This document shows positions 1 through 7,531 of a DNA stretch of 13,726 nt, piece by piece. The position numbers were made by a program, and so were the translations under genes. The stretch's first letter is position 1. Every line of letters begins with the position of its first letter. Below the pieces are notes generated by a model. It saw nothing but the letters and a program-made list of their open reading frames with translations. It ran no database searches and was not told the DNA's origin. The DNA comes from an uncultured Clostridia bacterium (GTDB lineage Bacteria > Bacillota > Clostridia > TANB77 > CAG-508): contig CANQKB010000037.1 in NCBI GenBank assembly GCA_947624405.1, positions 1 to 13,726 of the forward strand, written 5' to 3'.

Positions 1-83
1 ACAATCACTATCATTAAGATAAGTGCAATAAGCGTAATTCCTCTCTCTGTTTGTTTTAACTTTTTTCGGTTTTGCTTATTCAT
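1..83 (-). CDS. Prepilin-like protein, N-terminus only (runs off the window)
   Basis: The ATG is at 83-81 and the frame is open to position 1. The 28 visible residues are a basic head (MNKQNRKKLKQTER) followed by GITLIALILMIVIV. This resembles the class III signal of type IV pilins and pseudopilins, where cleavage falls after the Gly and a hydrophobic helix follows. The usual Glu at +5 is replaced by Ala, which is frequent in clostridial prepilin-like proteins. A strong Shine-Dalgarno sequence (AAGGAGGAAG) lies upstream at about 94-103, with a rather long spacing of about 13 nt. The gene lies downstream of the structured region 164-724 and may share its transcript. The rest of the protein is outside the window, so the family assignment rests on the signal segment alone. 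Confidence 0.6.
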   Translation of the reverse strand, partial: MNKQNRKKLKQTERGITLIALILMIVI

Positions 84-163
84 TTGTTTTTTTCTTCCTC
101 CTTTTTGTTTTGTATATTTAAAAAATTAATATCTTATTTTTTATTCATCATTTGCCAAACTTA

Positions 164-246
164 CTCTCCTTGTGGGTAGAAACAAATATAGCCAAGCCAA
201 AACCAAACAAAACCAAAACTATATTTATTTCCACCCACAAAAAGAG
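164..246 (-). repeat. 28-bp hairpin with G-U pairs on the minus strand
   Basis: Positions 164-191 pair with 219-246. Twenty-four pairs are Watson-Crick. The remaining four (168/242, 169/241, 178/232, 183/227) are C-A or A-C on the plus strand but G-U on the minus strand. The 27-nt loop at 192-218 is a run of CCAAA/CCAAAA-type units. Preservation through G-U pairs implies selection on a minus-strand RNA. Confidence 0.8.
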
Positions 247-274
247 ATTGCAATTTGTGTCATATGCCATAACA

Positions 275-456
275 GGCAAAAGTAAACTAAAATTAAAGTG
301 AAGAGCGCTGGACTGTTTTTGAGTATATAAGTTCTTATGTTTCGTGATGGAAAGAGTTCGTGCTTGCCACGGAAGGGTGCCATCACGAAACTTTAGAACT
401 TGTACGAAAAAAACAAGGACAAAGTCGATGAACGGCAATTTTAGTTTACTTTTGCC
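275..456 (-). repeat. Nested inverted repeat, 20-bp outer and 12+7-bp inner helices
   Basis: The outer arms 275-294 and 437-456 are perfectly complementary over 20 bases. Inside them, 339-350 pairs perfectly with 380-391 (12 bp). After a 3x3 internal loop, 329-335 pairs with 395-401 (7 bp). The terminal loop is 351-379. The right outer arm can also fold on itself (GGCAA at 434-438 with TTGCC at 452-456), which gives an alternative structure. Confidence 0.8.
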
Positions 457-500
457 GTATCACTTTGTAACACATGCTTTATAGTCTGTGCACGACAAGA

Positions 501-566
501 AGACACATGATTTACTTTACACTGTATTTGCACCTACGCAAAATACAACATAAAGATCATGTGTCT
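501..566 (-). repeat. Long bulged hairpin
   Basis: Positions 501-511 pair with 556-566 (11 bp). After a 3-nt bulge (512-514), 515-519 pairs with 551-555. An upper helix then pairs 523-531 with 538-547 with one bulged A, closed by a 6-nt loop (532-537). It is the first large helix of the proposed minus-strand RNA. Confidence 0.75.
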
Positions 567-605
567 CTACATTCAATTTTTTGTATATTAAATTACCTCT
601 AGATG

Positions 606-640
<35 letters not shown>

Positions 641-730
641 AGTATCAAGGGTTCTAGCGTTCATTTTGATTTTTTTCACTTACATTTTTCCCTTTCATAA
701 AAATTTTGTACTCAACTTCAGTGTATCCTT

Positions 731-759
731 ATTTTACATTTTTCATTCTCTTTTGTCAA
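731..759 (-). promoter_or_regulatory. Sigma-A promoter for the structured RNA
   Basis: Read on the minus strand, a perfect -35 TTGACA (754-759) is followed by a 17-bp spacer and a -10 TAAAAT (731-736), one mismatch from consensus. The expected start is near 724. It lies after the J-domain gene terminator, so the structured region is its own transcription unit. Confidence 0.75.
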
Positions 760-847
760 CATTTTTTTCACATTTCATTGGCAGTGTGAAATCAGCAATT
801 GTTACAATTCATAGCTGTAAATTTTATAAGAAACCCTAATTACGTTA

Positions 848-880
848 AATTAAAACAGCACACCAAAAAAGATGTGCTGT
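848..880 (-). terminator. Intrinsic terminator of the J-domain gene
   Basis: On the minus strand ACAGCACA (880-873) pairs with TGTGCTGT (862-855) and is followed by TTTTAATTT. It lies about 40 nt after the stop of the J-domain gene. Confidence 0.75.
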
Positions 881-921
881 CTGAATTGCTGGACAACGGG
901 CAACGGAAATTAAGATACTCA

Positions 922-1551
922 CTAGGCTAATACTACACGCAGTGTAGTATTGAACCTAGGATGCCTGTAGCAGGCTTCCCACTCCCCTTGTTTTTTAGTA
1001 CTCACAATAGAAAAGACTCTACTGCGAATACAGGTTTCTACCTTAAGGAGTCGGTGCTTCCTTATGGTGTGAGGGAGTTCTATTTTCGCTTCAAAAACAG
1101 CCTCCCTATTTTCTAAGAACTCATCGAACGGCATCACAGCCGTGACGAGCACTTTCAGTTCCTGCCTAGGTGCTAATAGAGGAACCAACTTCACTAAGAA
1201 GTTAGCTTCTATCAGCTCAGGATTATACTCTTCAGCATAATCCTGAAGATCTGGATAAACTCCGTAGAGTGTACCCAAATCTACCATTTTGCGATGAAAC
1301 GCCCAATTCCCTGAGGCTGGGGTGTTTTGCTTCTTTTCTTGAGGCTGAGACTTTGTATTATTCTCCTTCAAAGCCTCAAGAAGTACCTCGCGACACTCTG
1401 TTACAAGTGTTGCGAGGGCAGCAGTTCCTCCCGCATCTGGGTGAACTGCTTTGATTGCCTTACGATAAGCTGCATTTACCGCTGACTCATCGTAAGCCTG
1501 CCCCTCTGTTAACTCGAGAATTTCCCGAGCTAACATTACATCAACTTTCAT
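922..1551 (-). CDS. J-domain (DnaJ-like) protein with unknown C-terminal domain
   Basis: This is a 209-residue protein. Residues about 8-62 form a J domain (LAREILEL..., YRKAIKAVHPDAGG) with the HPD motif that stimulates Hsp70 ATPase. A Gln/Lys/Asn-rich linker follows at about 65-80, then a C-terminal region of about 125 residues that I do not recognise. The start is supported by AGAGGAG 8 nt upstream and a near-consensus promoter at 1582-1610. Composition differs sharply from the neighbours: positions 1021-1080 are 29 of 60 G/C, and arginine uses AGG, AGA, CGC, CGT, CGA and CGG. Codon 9 is an in-frame CGG that must be read as Arg, because a +1 shift there reaches TAA four codons later. A hairpin (928-937 with 941-950) overlaps the last codons. 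I infer horizontal acquisition, possibly phage-related. It lacks the zinc-finger region of true DnaJ. Confidence 0.8.
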   Translation of the reverse strand: MKVDVMLAREILELTEGQAYDESAVNAAYRKAIKAVHPDAGGTAALATLVTECREVLLEALKENNTKSQPQEKKQNTPASGNWAFHRKMVDLGTLYGVYPDLQDYAEEYNPELIEANFLVKLVPLLAPRQELKVLVTAVMPFDEFLENREAVFEAKIELPHTIRKHRLLKVETCIRSRVFSIVSTKKQGEWEACYRHPRFNTTLRVVLA

Positions 1552-1581
1552 TCCTATACTCCTCTCTTATTTGATATTTAT

Positions 1582-1610
1582 ATTATATCACATTTTACTA
1601 TAATTTTCAA
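1582..1610 (-). promoter_or_regulatory. Sigma-A promoter of the J-domain gene
   Basis: On the minus strand TTGAAA (1605-1610), a 17-bp spacer, and a perfect TATAAT (1582-1587). The start codon is about 30 nt further on. Confidence 0.75.
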
Positions 1611-1740
1611 TCTTTTATGTTTACATAAAATGTTGCAACTTATTTTATATTCTAAAAATAATTTGTTTAAAATGGATTCATAAATACTAAACAATCAATC
1701 TAAATGAAAATCACTTCACTCAATATACTAATAAATAGCA

Positions 1741-1785
1741 ACGCCAAGTGAATAGAAAAACAACTATTTTACATTCACTTGGTGT
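1741..1785. terminator. Terminator-like hairpin after the DUF5662 gene
   Basis: CCAAGTGAAT (1744-1753) pairs perfectly with ATTCACTTGG (1773-1782), extendable to 13 pairs (1741-1785) with one G-U on the plus strand. It begins directly past the stop at 1791 and is the likely end of the rdgB transcript. The T-tract is weak on both strands. Confidence 0.5.
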
Positions 1786-1790
1786 TTCAA

Positions 1791-2342
1791 TTAATTAGAA
1801 GAACGACAGTATTTATCATATATCCTCTTCAAATTCTTTTTTGAAATAACCTCATCTATACCTTTCTTACTTATTTCAGTAAAAACTTCAGTAAAAAATT
1901 CCTTAATCTTATCATTTGCAATAGCATTTTTATACTCATGTTCAAGCCAATATTTAAGCTCAGATTCCTTAGTCCAGTTACTTCCTTCGTATACCATGGA
2001 AGCAGAAAGCTTATCACAAACCATTTCTACACAATACTTAAAAGGAATTATTGGTTGTTCCTTCAAAGTATAATCATACCAATACTCAAAATGATGTTTA
2101 TTATTATTTTTATGATGTATCCATGCTTTAGAATATCCTTGCTCCATTTTGGCTTTTGTTATTGGACTTCTTTTACCTCCTTGATAAAATTTAGCAGACT
2201 CCCAAAATTCTACTGGAGAAAATTTAGAAATATCGTGAAAAAAACCCCTAATTGGTATTCCAGCCTTAATGGACAATTTAAACACAAGCCACTTATGCTT
2301 CAAAACCGTTTTTAAATGTCCAAATATATTTGATAATTTCAT
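1791..2342 (-). CDS. DUF5662-like protein of unknown function
   Basis: This 183-residue soluble protein resembles the DUF5662 family. It has an N-terminal HLKTVLKHKWLV segment, then GIPIRGFFHDISKFSPVEFW (about 27-46) and a His-rich stretch HHKNNNKHHFEYWYDY (about 76-91). The spaced His and Asp residues (FHD, HHK, HHFEYW) suggest a metal site, but this is inference and no activity is known to me. The ATG lies 1 nt after the rdgB stop (TGA-T-ATG), with GAAGGGAAG inside the end of rdgB as ribosome-binding site, so translation is probably coupled. Composition is host-like and it has no in-frame CGG. Confidence 0.75.
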   Translation of the reverse strand: MKLSNIFGHLKTVLKHKWLVFKLSIKAGIPIRGFFHDISKFSPVEFWESAKFYQGGKRSPITKAKMEQGYSKAWIHHKNNNKHHFEYWYDYTLKEQPIIPFKYCVEMVCDKLSASMVYEGSNWTKESELKYWLEHEYKNAIANDKIKEFFTEVFTEISKKGIDEVISKKNLKRIYDKYCRSSN

Positions 2343-2343
2343 A

Positions 2344-2956
2344 TCAACTTCTTCCCTTCTCTATGTCTGCAATCAGTTCTCTCCAAGCTTTTTCTCTGTG
2401 TGTTGTTCCCATCTCTTCCTGTGTTAAATCATTCATTACTTTACCATATCCTTTGGGCATAAAAACAGGACCAAAAGTAAGTTTACCCAAAGTACCGGAT
2501 TTTAGTTGCAATCTGTCCTTCAGTTATTCCTTTTTTTACTATCCTTTTTCCATTTTGAAGTATTGCAGTTAAAACACATACAAAACTTGCCGTCCTTTTT
2601 CCTTCCTCTACATCTTTCATTTCATCTAGCAATTTATTCAAAACTACTTCCTGTGGTGCATGATTTCCTGCATATCTTGCAGAATGCACTCCTGGTCTTC
2701 CACCCAAGGCATCTACAACAAGCCCAGCATCATCTGCAACAATTATTTTATCGATTCCTTTTTCATTGCAAAACTTTTTTACTGCCTCTGCCTTAATCAA
2801 AGAATTTTCTTCAAATGTCTCTCCATTTTCTTCTATATCTTCTGTAAAACCAATATCTTTTAATGTTATAAGTTCTACATCATATTTATTATATTTCAAA
2901 AAATTTTGTACTTCATCTCTTTTTCCTTTATTATTTGTTGCATAAATTATTTGCAT
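2344..2956 (-). CDS. rdgB: XTP/dITP pyrophosphatase, with one +1 recoding at CGG
   Basis: RdgB/HAM1 hydrolyses dITP, XTP and ITP to monophosphates and so keeps deaminated purines out of DNA and RNA. Family motifs are clear: IYATNNKGKRDEV at the N-terminus, ENGETFEENSLIKA, and ADDAGLVVDALGGRPGVHSARYAG around the catalytic Asp pair. The first frame stops early at residue 157 (TKIRYFG-stop). If the C of the in-frame CGG at 2497-2495 is skipped, the protein continues GTLGKLTFGPVFMPKGYGKV and THREKAW to TGA at 2346-2344. The total is about 203 residues, the normal RdgB size. AAAGGA lies about 13 nt before the ATG, and a promoter is at 3010-3038. The first gene of a two-gene unit with the DUF5662-like gene. 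Confidence 0.9.
2495..2497 (-). other. +1 recoding site 1 (rdgB, Gly154)
   Basis: Coding strand AAA ATC CGG TAC. In the zero frame a stop follows three codons later. Skipping the C gives ATC-GGT-ACT and the RdgB C-terminus. Confidence 0.85.
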
Positions 2957-3009
2957 ATTTACTTATCATTCCTTTCAAATATACGAATCAATTTTCATTT
3001 TCCATAATG

Positions 3010-3038
3010 ATATTAACATATATTCATATATTTTTCAA
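3010..3038 (-). promoter_or_regulatory. Sigma-A-like promoter of rdgB
   Basis: On the minus strand TTGAAA (3033-3038), 17 bp, TAATAT (3010-3015). It lies between the veg terminator and the rdgB start. Confidence 0.55.
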
Positions 3039-3048
3039 GATTATCTTT

Positions 3049-3090
3049 TTCAAAAAACTCTAGCTATTTACATAGCTAGAGTTTTTTGAA
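3049..3090. terminator. Terminator of veg, symmetric
   Basis: Positions 3049-3067 pair perfectly with 3072-3090 (19 bp, 4-nt loop). The A-run and T-run flanks allow function on either strand. It lies 5 nt past the veg stop, so its main role is minus-strand termination. Confidence 0.9.
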
Positions 3091-3095
3091 TATGC

Positions 3096-3437
3096 TTATA
3101 GTGTTTCTATTACATCATTTGTACCCGTTTCATTAACTTCAGTATATTCTTTAATTTTCTTTGGAATTTCTACCTTTGGTGGGATTATTGAATTGAAATT
3201 CTCCCCATCAAATACTTGTAAATCAATAGTTCTTGTCAAAACATCTGTATAACTGTATGTTACATTTCCTTCTTCTTTGTCAAATTTTACAACAAATAAG
3301 TTCGGATATGCTTTTTCTAATGTTGCCTGTTTTTCATAAAATCTACTTCTTCCATATGTTCCTTTTACTATTATCTTTTGTCCTTCTTTTTCTTCAATTC
3401 CTTCTCTTAAGCTTGTAATATCATCCCTATAAATCAT
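3096..3437 (-). CDS. veg: Veg family protein
   Basis: Veg is a small conserved Firmicute protein. In Bacillus subtilis it is encoded next to yabG, is highly transcribed and influences biofilm matrix genes. This copy has 113 residues. The core KEGQKIIVKGTYGRSRF, then AYPNLFVVKF and VTYSYTDVLT, matches the Veg fold (K..G..V.VK...GR, YPS.FVV, SY.DVLT). A C-terminal tail of about 30 residues (IIPPKVEIPKKIKEYTEV...) goes beyond the usual length. I chose the ATG at 3437 rather than 3449: GGGTGG lies about 5 nt before it, the family usually begins near here, and the predicted transcription start is about 3460. A consensus promoter and a strong terminator make it a single-gene unit downstream of yabG. 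Confidence 0.85.
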   Translation of the reverse strand: MIYRDDITSLREGIEEKEGQKIIVKGTYGRSRFYEKQATLEKAYPNLFVVKFDKEEGNVTYSYTDVLTRTIDLQVFDGENFNSIIPPKVEIPKKIKEYTEVNETGTNDVIETL

Positions 3438-3466
3438 GTAACCACCCATTTCTTCAAGATGATGAA

Positions 3467-3495
3467 ATTATACCATTTTTAGCATAAAATGTCAA
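3467..3495 (-). promoter_or_regulatory. Consensus sigma-A promoter of veg
   Basis: On the minus strand a perfect TTGACA (3490-3495), 17-bp spacer and perfect TATAAT (3467-3472). This fits the very strong veg promoter known in Bacillus. Confidence 0.9.
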
Positions 3496-3669
3496 AAAAG
3501 AATATAATTTGTAGTTTTTTAAAGTACCAGTATTTTCAATGCTTTCCAGTCTTTTTTTCTTAATATTACAATTTTGTTACATTTGTGTGACAATGGTTAA
3601 TTTTGATTATATGGGAATGAATTTTTAACACTATTATGGTGTCATTTTTTTCAACTTCTTTTTGCATTC

Positions 3670-4467
3670 TTATCTTTTCCCTCTTGCAAATCTTCCTCCT
3701 ACTCTTCTTCCTCCATCACGTAATTCTTGACTAATATCTTGTGCAGTTACAAGTTTATTTTTATCCGTTGTTGCAATTTTTTCTGCAACTATAATTGGAT
3801 CAACAAAATCTATTAATACTCTCGCTGGTGATGATGCAAAATTTGCTCCGTACCTTCATTATCGCTTCAAAAAAACTTTGACAGGCTCCAGCAAATATAA
3901 CTACATCTTTATTTTGACTACTAGCTCTCTTTGCTTCAACTACAGCTTGTATAAAATATCTCGAATTTCTATAATTATATATATCATTATAATTTTCATT
4001 ATTTTTTATCATTCCGGTCATGCCCAGTTATTACAACTATATCTGGGTTATATTTTTTAATTAAGGCACCGTATCACTTGTGGTTGCTTATATTCAGGTA
4101 CATTTCTTACAACTGCTTTTAGCCCAAGTTTATTATAATATCTTTCTGATTTTCTTGCATATTTTTTATCTCCATCTAAGTGTAATATTAGTGCACTTGT
4201 TACTCCTCTATTTTGAAATATTGTTGATGTGGTTTTTGTAAACTTTTTTGTTATCTTTTGTTCAATTCCTCTTGTTTGATTTTCTATTTTTTCTTTGCTT
4301 ATTTTTTCTAAGTCTTCTATTGGACTATCCGCTTCTATTCTGTAATTTACTCCCTTAAGAATTGCATATGATTTTCCATTTTTTACTTTTATGATTCTGT
4401 CTACAAAAAACAATATATCTTTTCCATACGATTTTCTTCCAACTATGTCCCCTTTTTTTATTTCCAC
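3670..4467 (-). CDS. yabG: Sporulation protease YabG, with three +1 recodings at CGG
   Basis: YabG is a cysteine protease that processes spore coat and cortex-associated proteins late in sporulation. Translating continuously across three in-frame CGG codons gives about 264 residues (Bacillus subtilis YabG is about 290). The N-terminal KKGDIVGRKSYGKDILF is followed by LILHLDGD (about 101-108) and NPDIVVITGHD. After the second recoding come GMIKNNENYND, RNSRYFIQAV and VVIFAGACQSFFEAIM with the catalytic Cys. After the third come GANFASSPARVLIDFVDP and a basic tail (GGRRVGGRFARGKR). The GTG at 4467 is the best start: AGGTGG lies 5 nt upstream, and the upstream ATG at 4524 falls inside a terminator hairpin. 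Without recoding the gene is four disconnected pieces. Gene order yabG-veg matches Bacillus. Confidence 0.9.
3848..3850 (-). other. +1 recoding site 4 (yabG, Gly206)
   Basis: Coding strand AAG GTA CGG AGC. Skipping the C gives GGA-GCA-AAT, that is GANFASSPAR. This glycine is conserved in Bacillus YabG (AGANFASSPSR). Confidence 0.9.
4014..4016 (-). other. +1 recoding site 3 (yabG, Gly151)
   Basis: Coding strand CAT GAC CGG AAT. The zero frame ends four codons later at TAA. Skipping the C continues ITGHD-GMIKNNENYND. Confidence 0.85.
4069..4071 (-). other. +1 recoding site 2 (yabG, Gly133)
   Basis: Coding strand GTG ATA CGG TGC. The zero frame stops four codons later. Skipping the C gives GALIKKYNPDIVVITGHD, the next YabG block. 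Confidence 0.85.
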
Positions 4468-4486
4468 ATTTTCCACCTCATTTCTA

Positions 4487-4514
4487 CATTTTATGCACTT
4501 GAGGTGAAAATTGT
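4487..4514 (-). promoter_or_regulatory. Possible sigma-K promoter of yabG
   Basis: On the minus strand an ACA (4514-4512) is followed by 16 bp and CATAAAATG (4495-4487), close to the sigma-K pattern AC and CATAnnnTA. Bacillus yabG is sigma-K dependent. The implied leader is only about 13 nt, so the assignment is tentative. Confidence 0.4.
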
Positions 4515-4516
4515 GA

Positions 4517-4546
4517 AAAGTCAAGATATTCTTATACCTTGACTTT
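4517..4546 (-). terminator. Terminator after the ABC permease
   Basis: AAAGTCAAG (4517-4525) pairs with CTTGACTTT (4538-4546). On the minus strand it starts about 16 nt after the permease stop and is followed by TCACAATTTTC. It separates the permease from yabG. Confidence 0.6.
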
Positions 4547-4562
4547 CATTATTTGTATTAAA

Positions 4563-7345
4563 TTAAATATTTTCATTTCTTAATACTTCAACAATATTAT
4601 TATTCTCTATTTTCTTTTTAGCACTATGTAATGCAGAGAAAATCATTATATATACTACAACTATTGATATTGCATAGTCAACCCACGGTATTGCAAATAC
4701 CTGCATATTTCTTGCATACTCATCTGACAAATATCTAAGGTACAGTAAAACAGTACTTATCAAGAACCCATAAATGATTGCATCTAGCCCATAAAATATT
4801 CCTTCTAAAAATAGCATTTTACCTATTTTTTTCTCATCCATGCCTAATGATTTTAGCATAGCAAATTCTCTTTTTCTCAAAATAACACTTGATGTAATCG
4901 TATTAAATATATTTACAGCACTAAATAAAGCAATAAAAGTTATAAACGAATATACTACAGTTTCCTCAATTTTATTAAAATTCTTTATAGACATAAAGCC
5001 ATCATAAAAATTATAGCAATAGATTTTAACATCATCTCCCATTCTCTCATTCATTGCATTAAGCTCATCCTCCGCCTCATAAGGAGTATCAGAACTTGCA
5101 TCAACACTATAATATGTAGAATTAACATTTTCTGTATTTAAACCTTTCATATTTTCTTTATATATTTTTTCAAAAGTATTTTTATTAACTAATATCTCAA
5201 TTTGCCCATATGATACACCAACCTCATCATTAGATTTATTAATAACTGATTTAACTTTAAAATTATATTCAGCATCTTCTAATTCTATACTATTTTGCGT
5301 TTTCTCAACATTTGTATTTGTAATGCCTGCCTCTGCCATTATACTATTTAACATTTCTTGTTCCTTTTTTAATTGTTCCTCATCAATATTTGAAACCACT
5401 TCATTCCTTAAATCTCTGCTTGTTACAATTATCTTCAAATCATCTCCCTGATTATAATCAGCAATCTGTGAATTTTTCTTGTTTTTTGTTCCTTGTATAT
5501 TATTTAAAACTATACATTCTCCATCTTCTAGTTTATCAATTTCACCTTTATCCAAAATATCATATCCTCTACCAAATTCATAAACAATAGTCACATTCAT
5601 ATATACTTCTTCACCTAATTCATAATATTGTGAAGAATAACCTGTTTTAGCTATTTTTTTTGTTTCTTCCGTTAATTTACCTTTTGGCATAACAATCATA
5701 ACCTCTCGCGTTCCTCCAGGCGATGTTACAGAAGTAGTTGTCATACTTGCGACATATTTATCAATCAACTTCTTATCCTTCAATTCATTCATAACCTTCA
5801 ATAGATTTTCTTCATATTTATTTTCATCAACTGAGCTGACGCTAATACTCAAGTCGTTAATTGGTTCATTCATCTTATTCATACTTAATAACACATTATC
5901 TACCATTATAAATAAAATAATACTTACAACCATTGATAATACTATTGTTTTATATCTTGATTTATCTTTTCTAATATTTTTATAAGCAAGTACACCTTCT
6001 TGTCCAAATATTTTCTTTACTATTTTAGGTGCTTTCATCTGTTTTGCCTTAATATGACTATTTTCATTTTGTTTTATCGCATCTATTGGTGATATTTTAT
6101 TTAATTTTCTCATTGGAAGCATAGCAGATATAACTGAGATAATGTAAGCTATTCCTATTGCAAGCGCCAAACCTAAAATCGAAATTTTCATATATAATTT
6201 AACATTTGGATTAATAATTAATGTTACTCCTGTCATTTCTGTCGACCTACTTATAAAATAATCTAATATCTGCACTTCAAAATATGACAAAATAATTCCA
6301 ACTAAAATGCCAAGCACAATTCCTATTGTTGCTATAACTAGAGTTTCTTTCAAGAGCATGTTTCTTCTCTGTTTTTTATTCATTCCAATCGAAGATAACA
6401 TGCCTAGTTCTCTTACTCTTTCTTGATATGACATTTTAAAAGTTGTATAAATAGTTAAAATAGATGCAATAGTTATAACACTAATGAGTGCTATTGCAAC
6501 ATTTCGCATATTTGTTCCAAACTCTTCTGCTTGTTTCTCACCGAACCTGAAAAATTCTGTTTTCCTCTTGATTTTTTTCCATTTTAACTAATGAATAATT
6601 TAAAAGCTTTTTATAATACACAAGATTCTCATTTTGCTCTTCTTCTGTCTCATATAACTTTAAATTCGTAGCTAAGTTTTGAGTTGTTTCAAAAATTTTA
6701 TTTATATTTTTAGTCAAAATAGATACATCAACAATTGTATCATCAGTCATTTTACTTTCATCATAATATGTAATAGCTGGATTTATAAATTGAAACGAAA
6801 ATCCACCTTCTTTTCCTGGTAATTCTGTACTTGTTAAGCCTACTACTGTATATTTCCTTTTTTCTCCATTTAATGTAAGTTCAACTACATCTCCAACACT
6901 TGAATGTGCAGAAATATCTCCGTCATGTATAACAATTTCTCCCTCTCTTTCTGGTAGTCTACCTTCTGTTAAAACAACATGACAATTTTTTATAGCATTT
7001 TCATCATAAGCAGAAACCAATATTCTTAATGAAGCTCCTGATGTTTGTGAATCACCAAAAAAGTTTTCCTCACATATTCCCAATCTTTGAATTATAGATA
7101 TTTCTTTTACATTTTCATCTTTTGCAATTTCTAACGCATCTGAATATTTTATGTTTTTAAATTCCGCTTCCCAGTTTCTTGAAGAACGCATAATATTTGT
7201 TTCATATTCCTGATAACTCGTTAAAATTATAAAAGTCGCCACAACTAAAATCGTAGATAGCATAATTCCGTATTATTGATATTGCATTTCTTCTTTTGTT
7301 TTTACTAAAATGCCTAAAACTTAACCTATTTTCAACATTCATCAT
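4563..7345 (-). CDS. FtsX-type ABC transporter permease, two +1 recodings at CGG
   Basis: Read through two CGG sites this is a membrane protein of about 926 residues. It has an N-terminal helix (about 22-43), a long extracytoplasmic domain, and a first FtsX core (about 280-435) with SYQERVRELGMLSSIGMNKKQ between helices. A cytoplasmic link (PIDAIKQ, GVLAYKNIRKDKSRYK) leads to a further helix and a second extracytoplasmic domain. The second FtsX core (about 790-920) contains RKREFAMLKSLGMDEKKIGKM. Permeases of this build export or sense peptides and lipids with a separate ATPase. No ATPase gene is in the window, which is unusual. The ATG at 7345 has AAAGGAG 4 nt upstream. From it the frame runs 25 codons to CGG at 7270, whose recoding joins exactly to the long downstream frame. 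The second site at 6543 joins the two large parts. The substrate is unknown. Confidence 0.9.
6541..6543 (-). other. +1 recoding site 5 (permease, Gly268)
   Basis: Coding strand CAG GTT CGG TGA: the stop is the very next codon. Skipping the C gives GGT-GAG-AAA and QVGEKQAEEFGTNM, which runs into the first FtsX helix. Confidence 0.9.
7268..7270 (-). other. +1 recoding site 6 (permease, Gly26)
   Basis: Coding strand ATA ATA CGG AAT. Skipping the C gives ISIIGIMLSTILVV, a continuous first membrane helix. It links the well-placed ATG and ribosome-binding site to the main frame. Confidence 0.9.
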
Positions 7346-7377
7346 ATTTCTCCTTTTATTTTTTTATAATTTTTTTT

Positions 7378-7383
7378 ATTATA
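7378..7383 (-). promoter_or_regulatory. Extended -10 promoter of the permease
   Basis: On the minus strand TGA-TATAAT, an extended -10 with perfect TATAAT, about 33 nt before the start codon. The -35 (TATGTA at 17 bp) is poor. Confidence 0.5.
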
Positions 7384-7470
7384 TCACATCCATTTTGATA
7401 TACATATAATTTTTATAATTTTTTAATAATTAATCTTATTTTTTATTGCTTTTTCTACACTTTAATGTTA

Positions 7471-7479
7471 TGATATAAA
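7471..7479 (+). promoter_or_regulatory. Extended -10 promoter of the HD-GYP gene
   Basis: TGA-TATAAA on the plus strand, about 52 nt before the start codon. No good -35 at 17 bp. It is divergent from the permease promoter. Confidence 0.4.
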
Positions 7480-7531
7480 TATATACAAAGGAAAAATTTG
7501 ATTTGTTCCTTTTGGAAGGAATGGTAAAAAT

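Noticed and set aside
148..438. Minus-strand ORF of 96 codons
   Set aside because: It lies within the nested inverted repeats, has no ribosome-binding site or family resemblance, and is explained by the RNA structure.
4468..4524. Upstream ATG start for yabG at 4524
   Set aside because: It falls inside the permease terminator hairpin and would add residues not found in YabG. The GTG at 4467 has a good ribosome-binding site.
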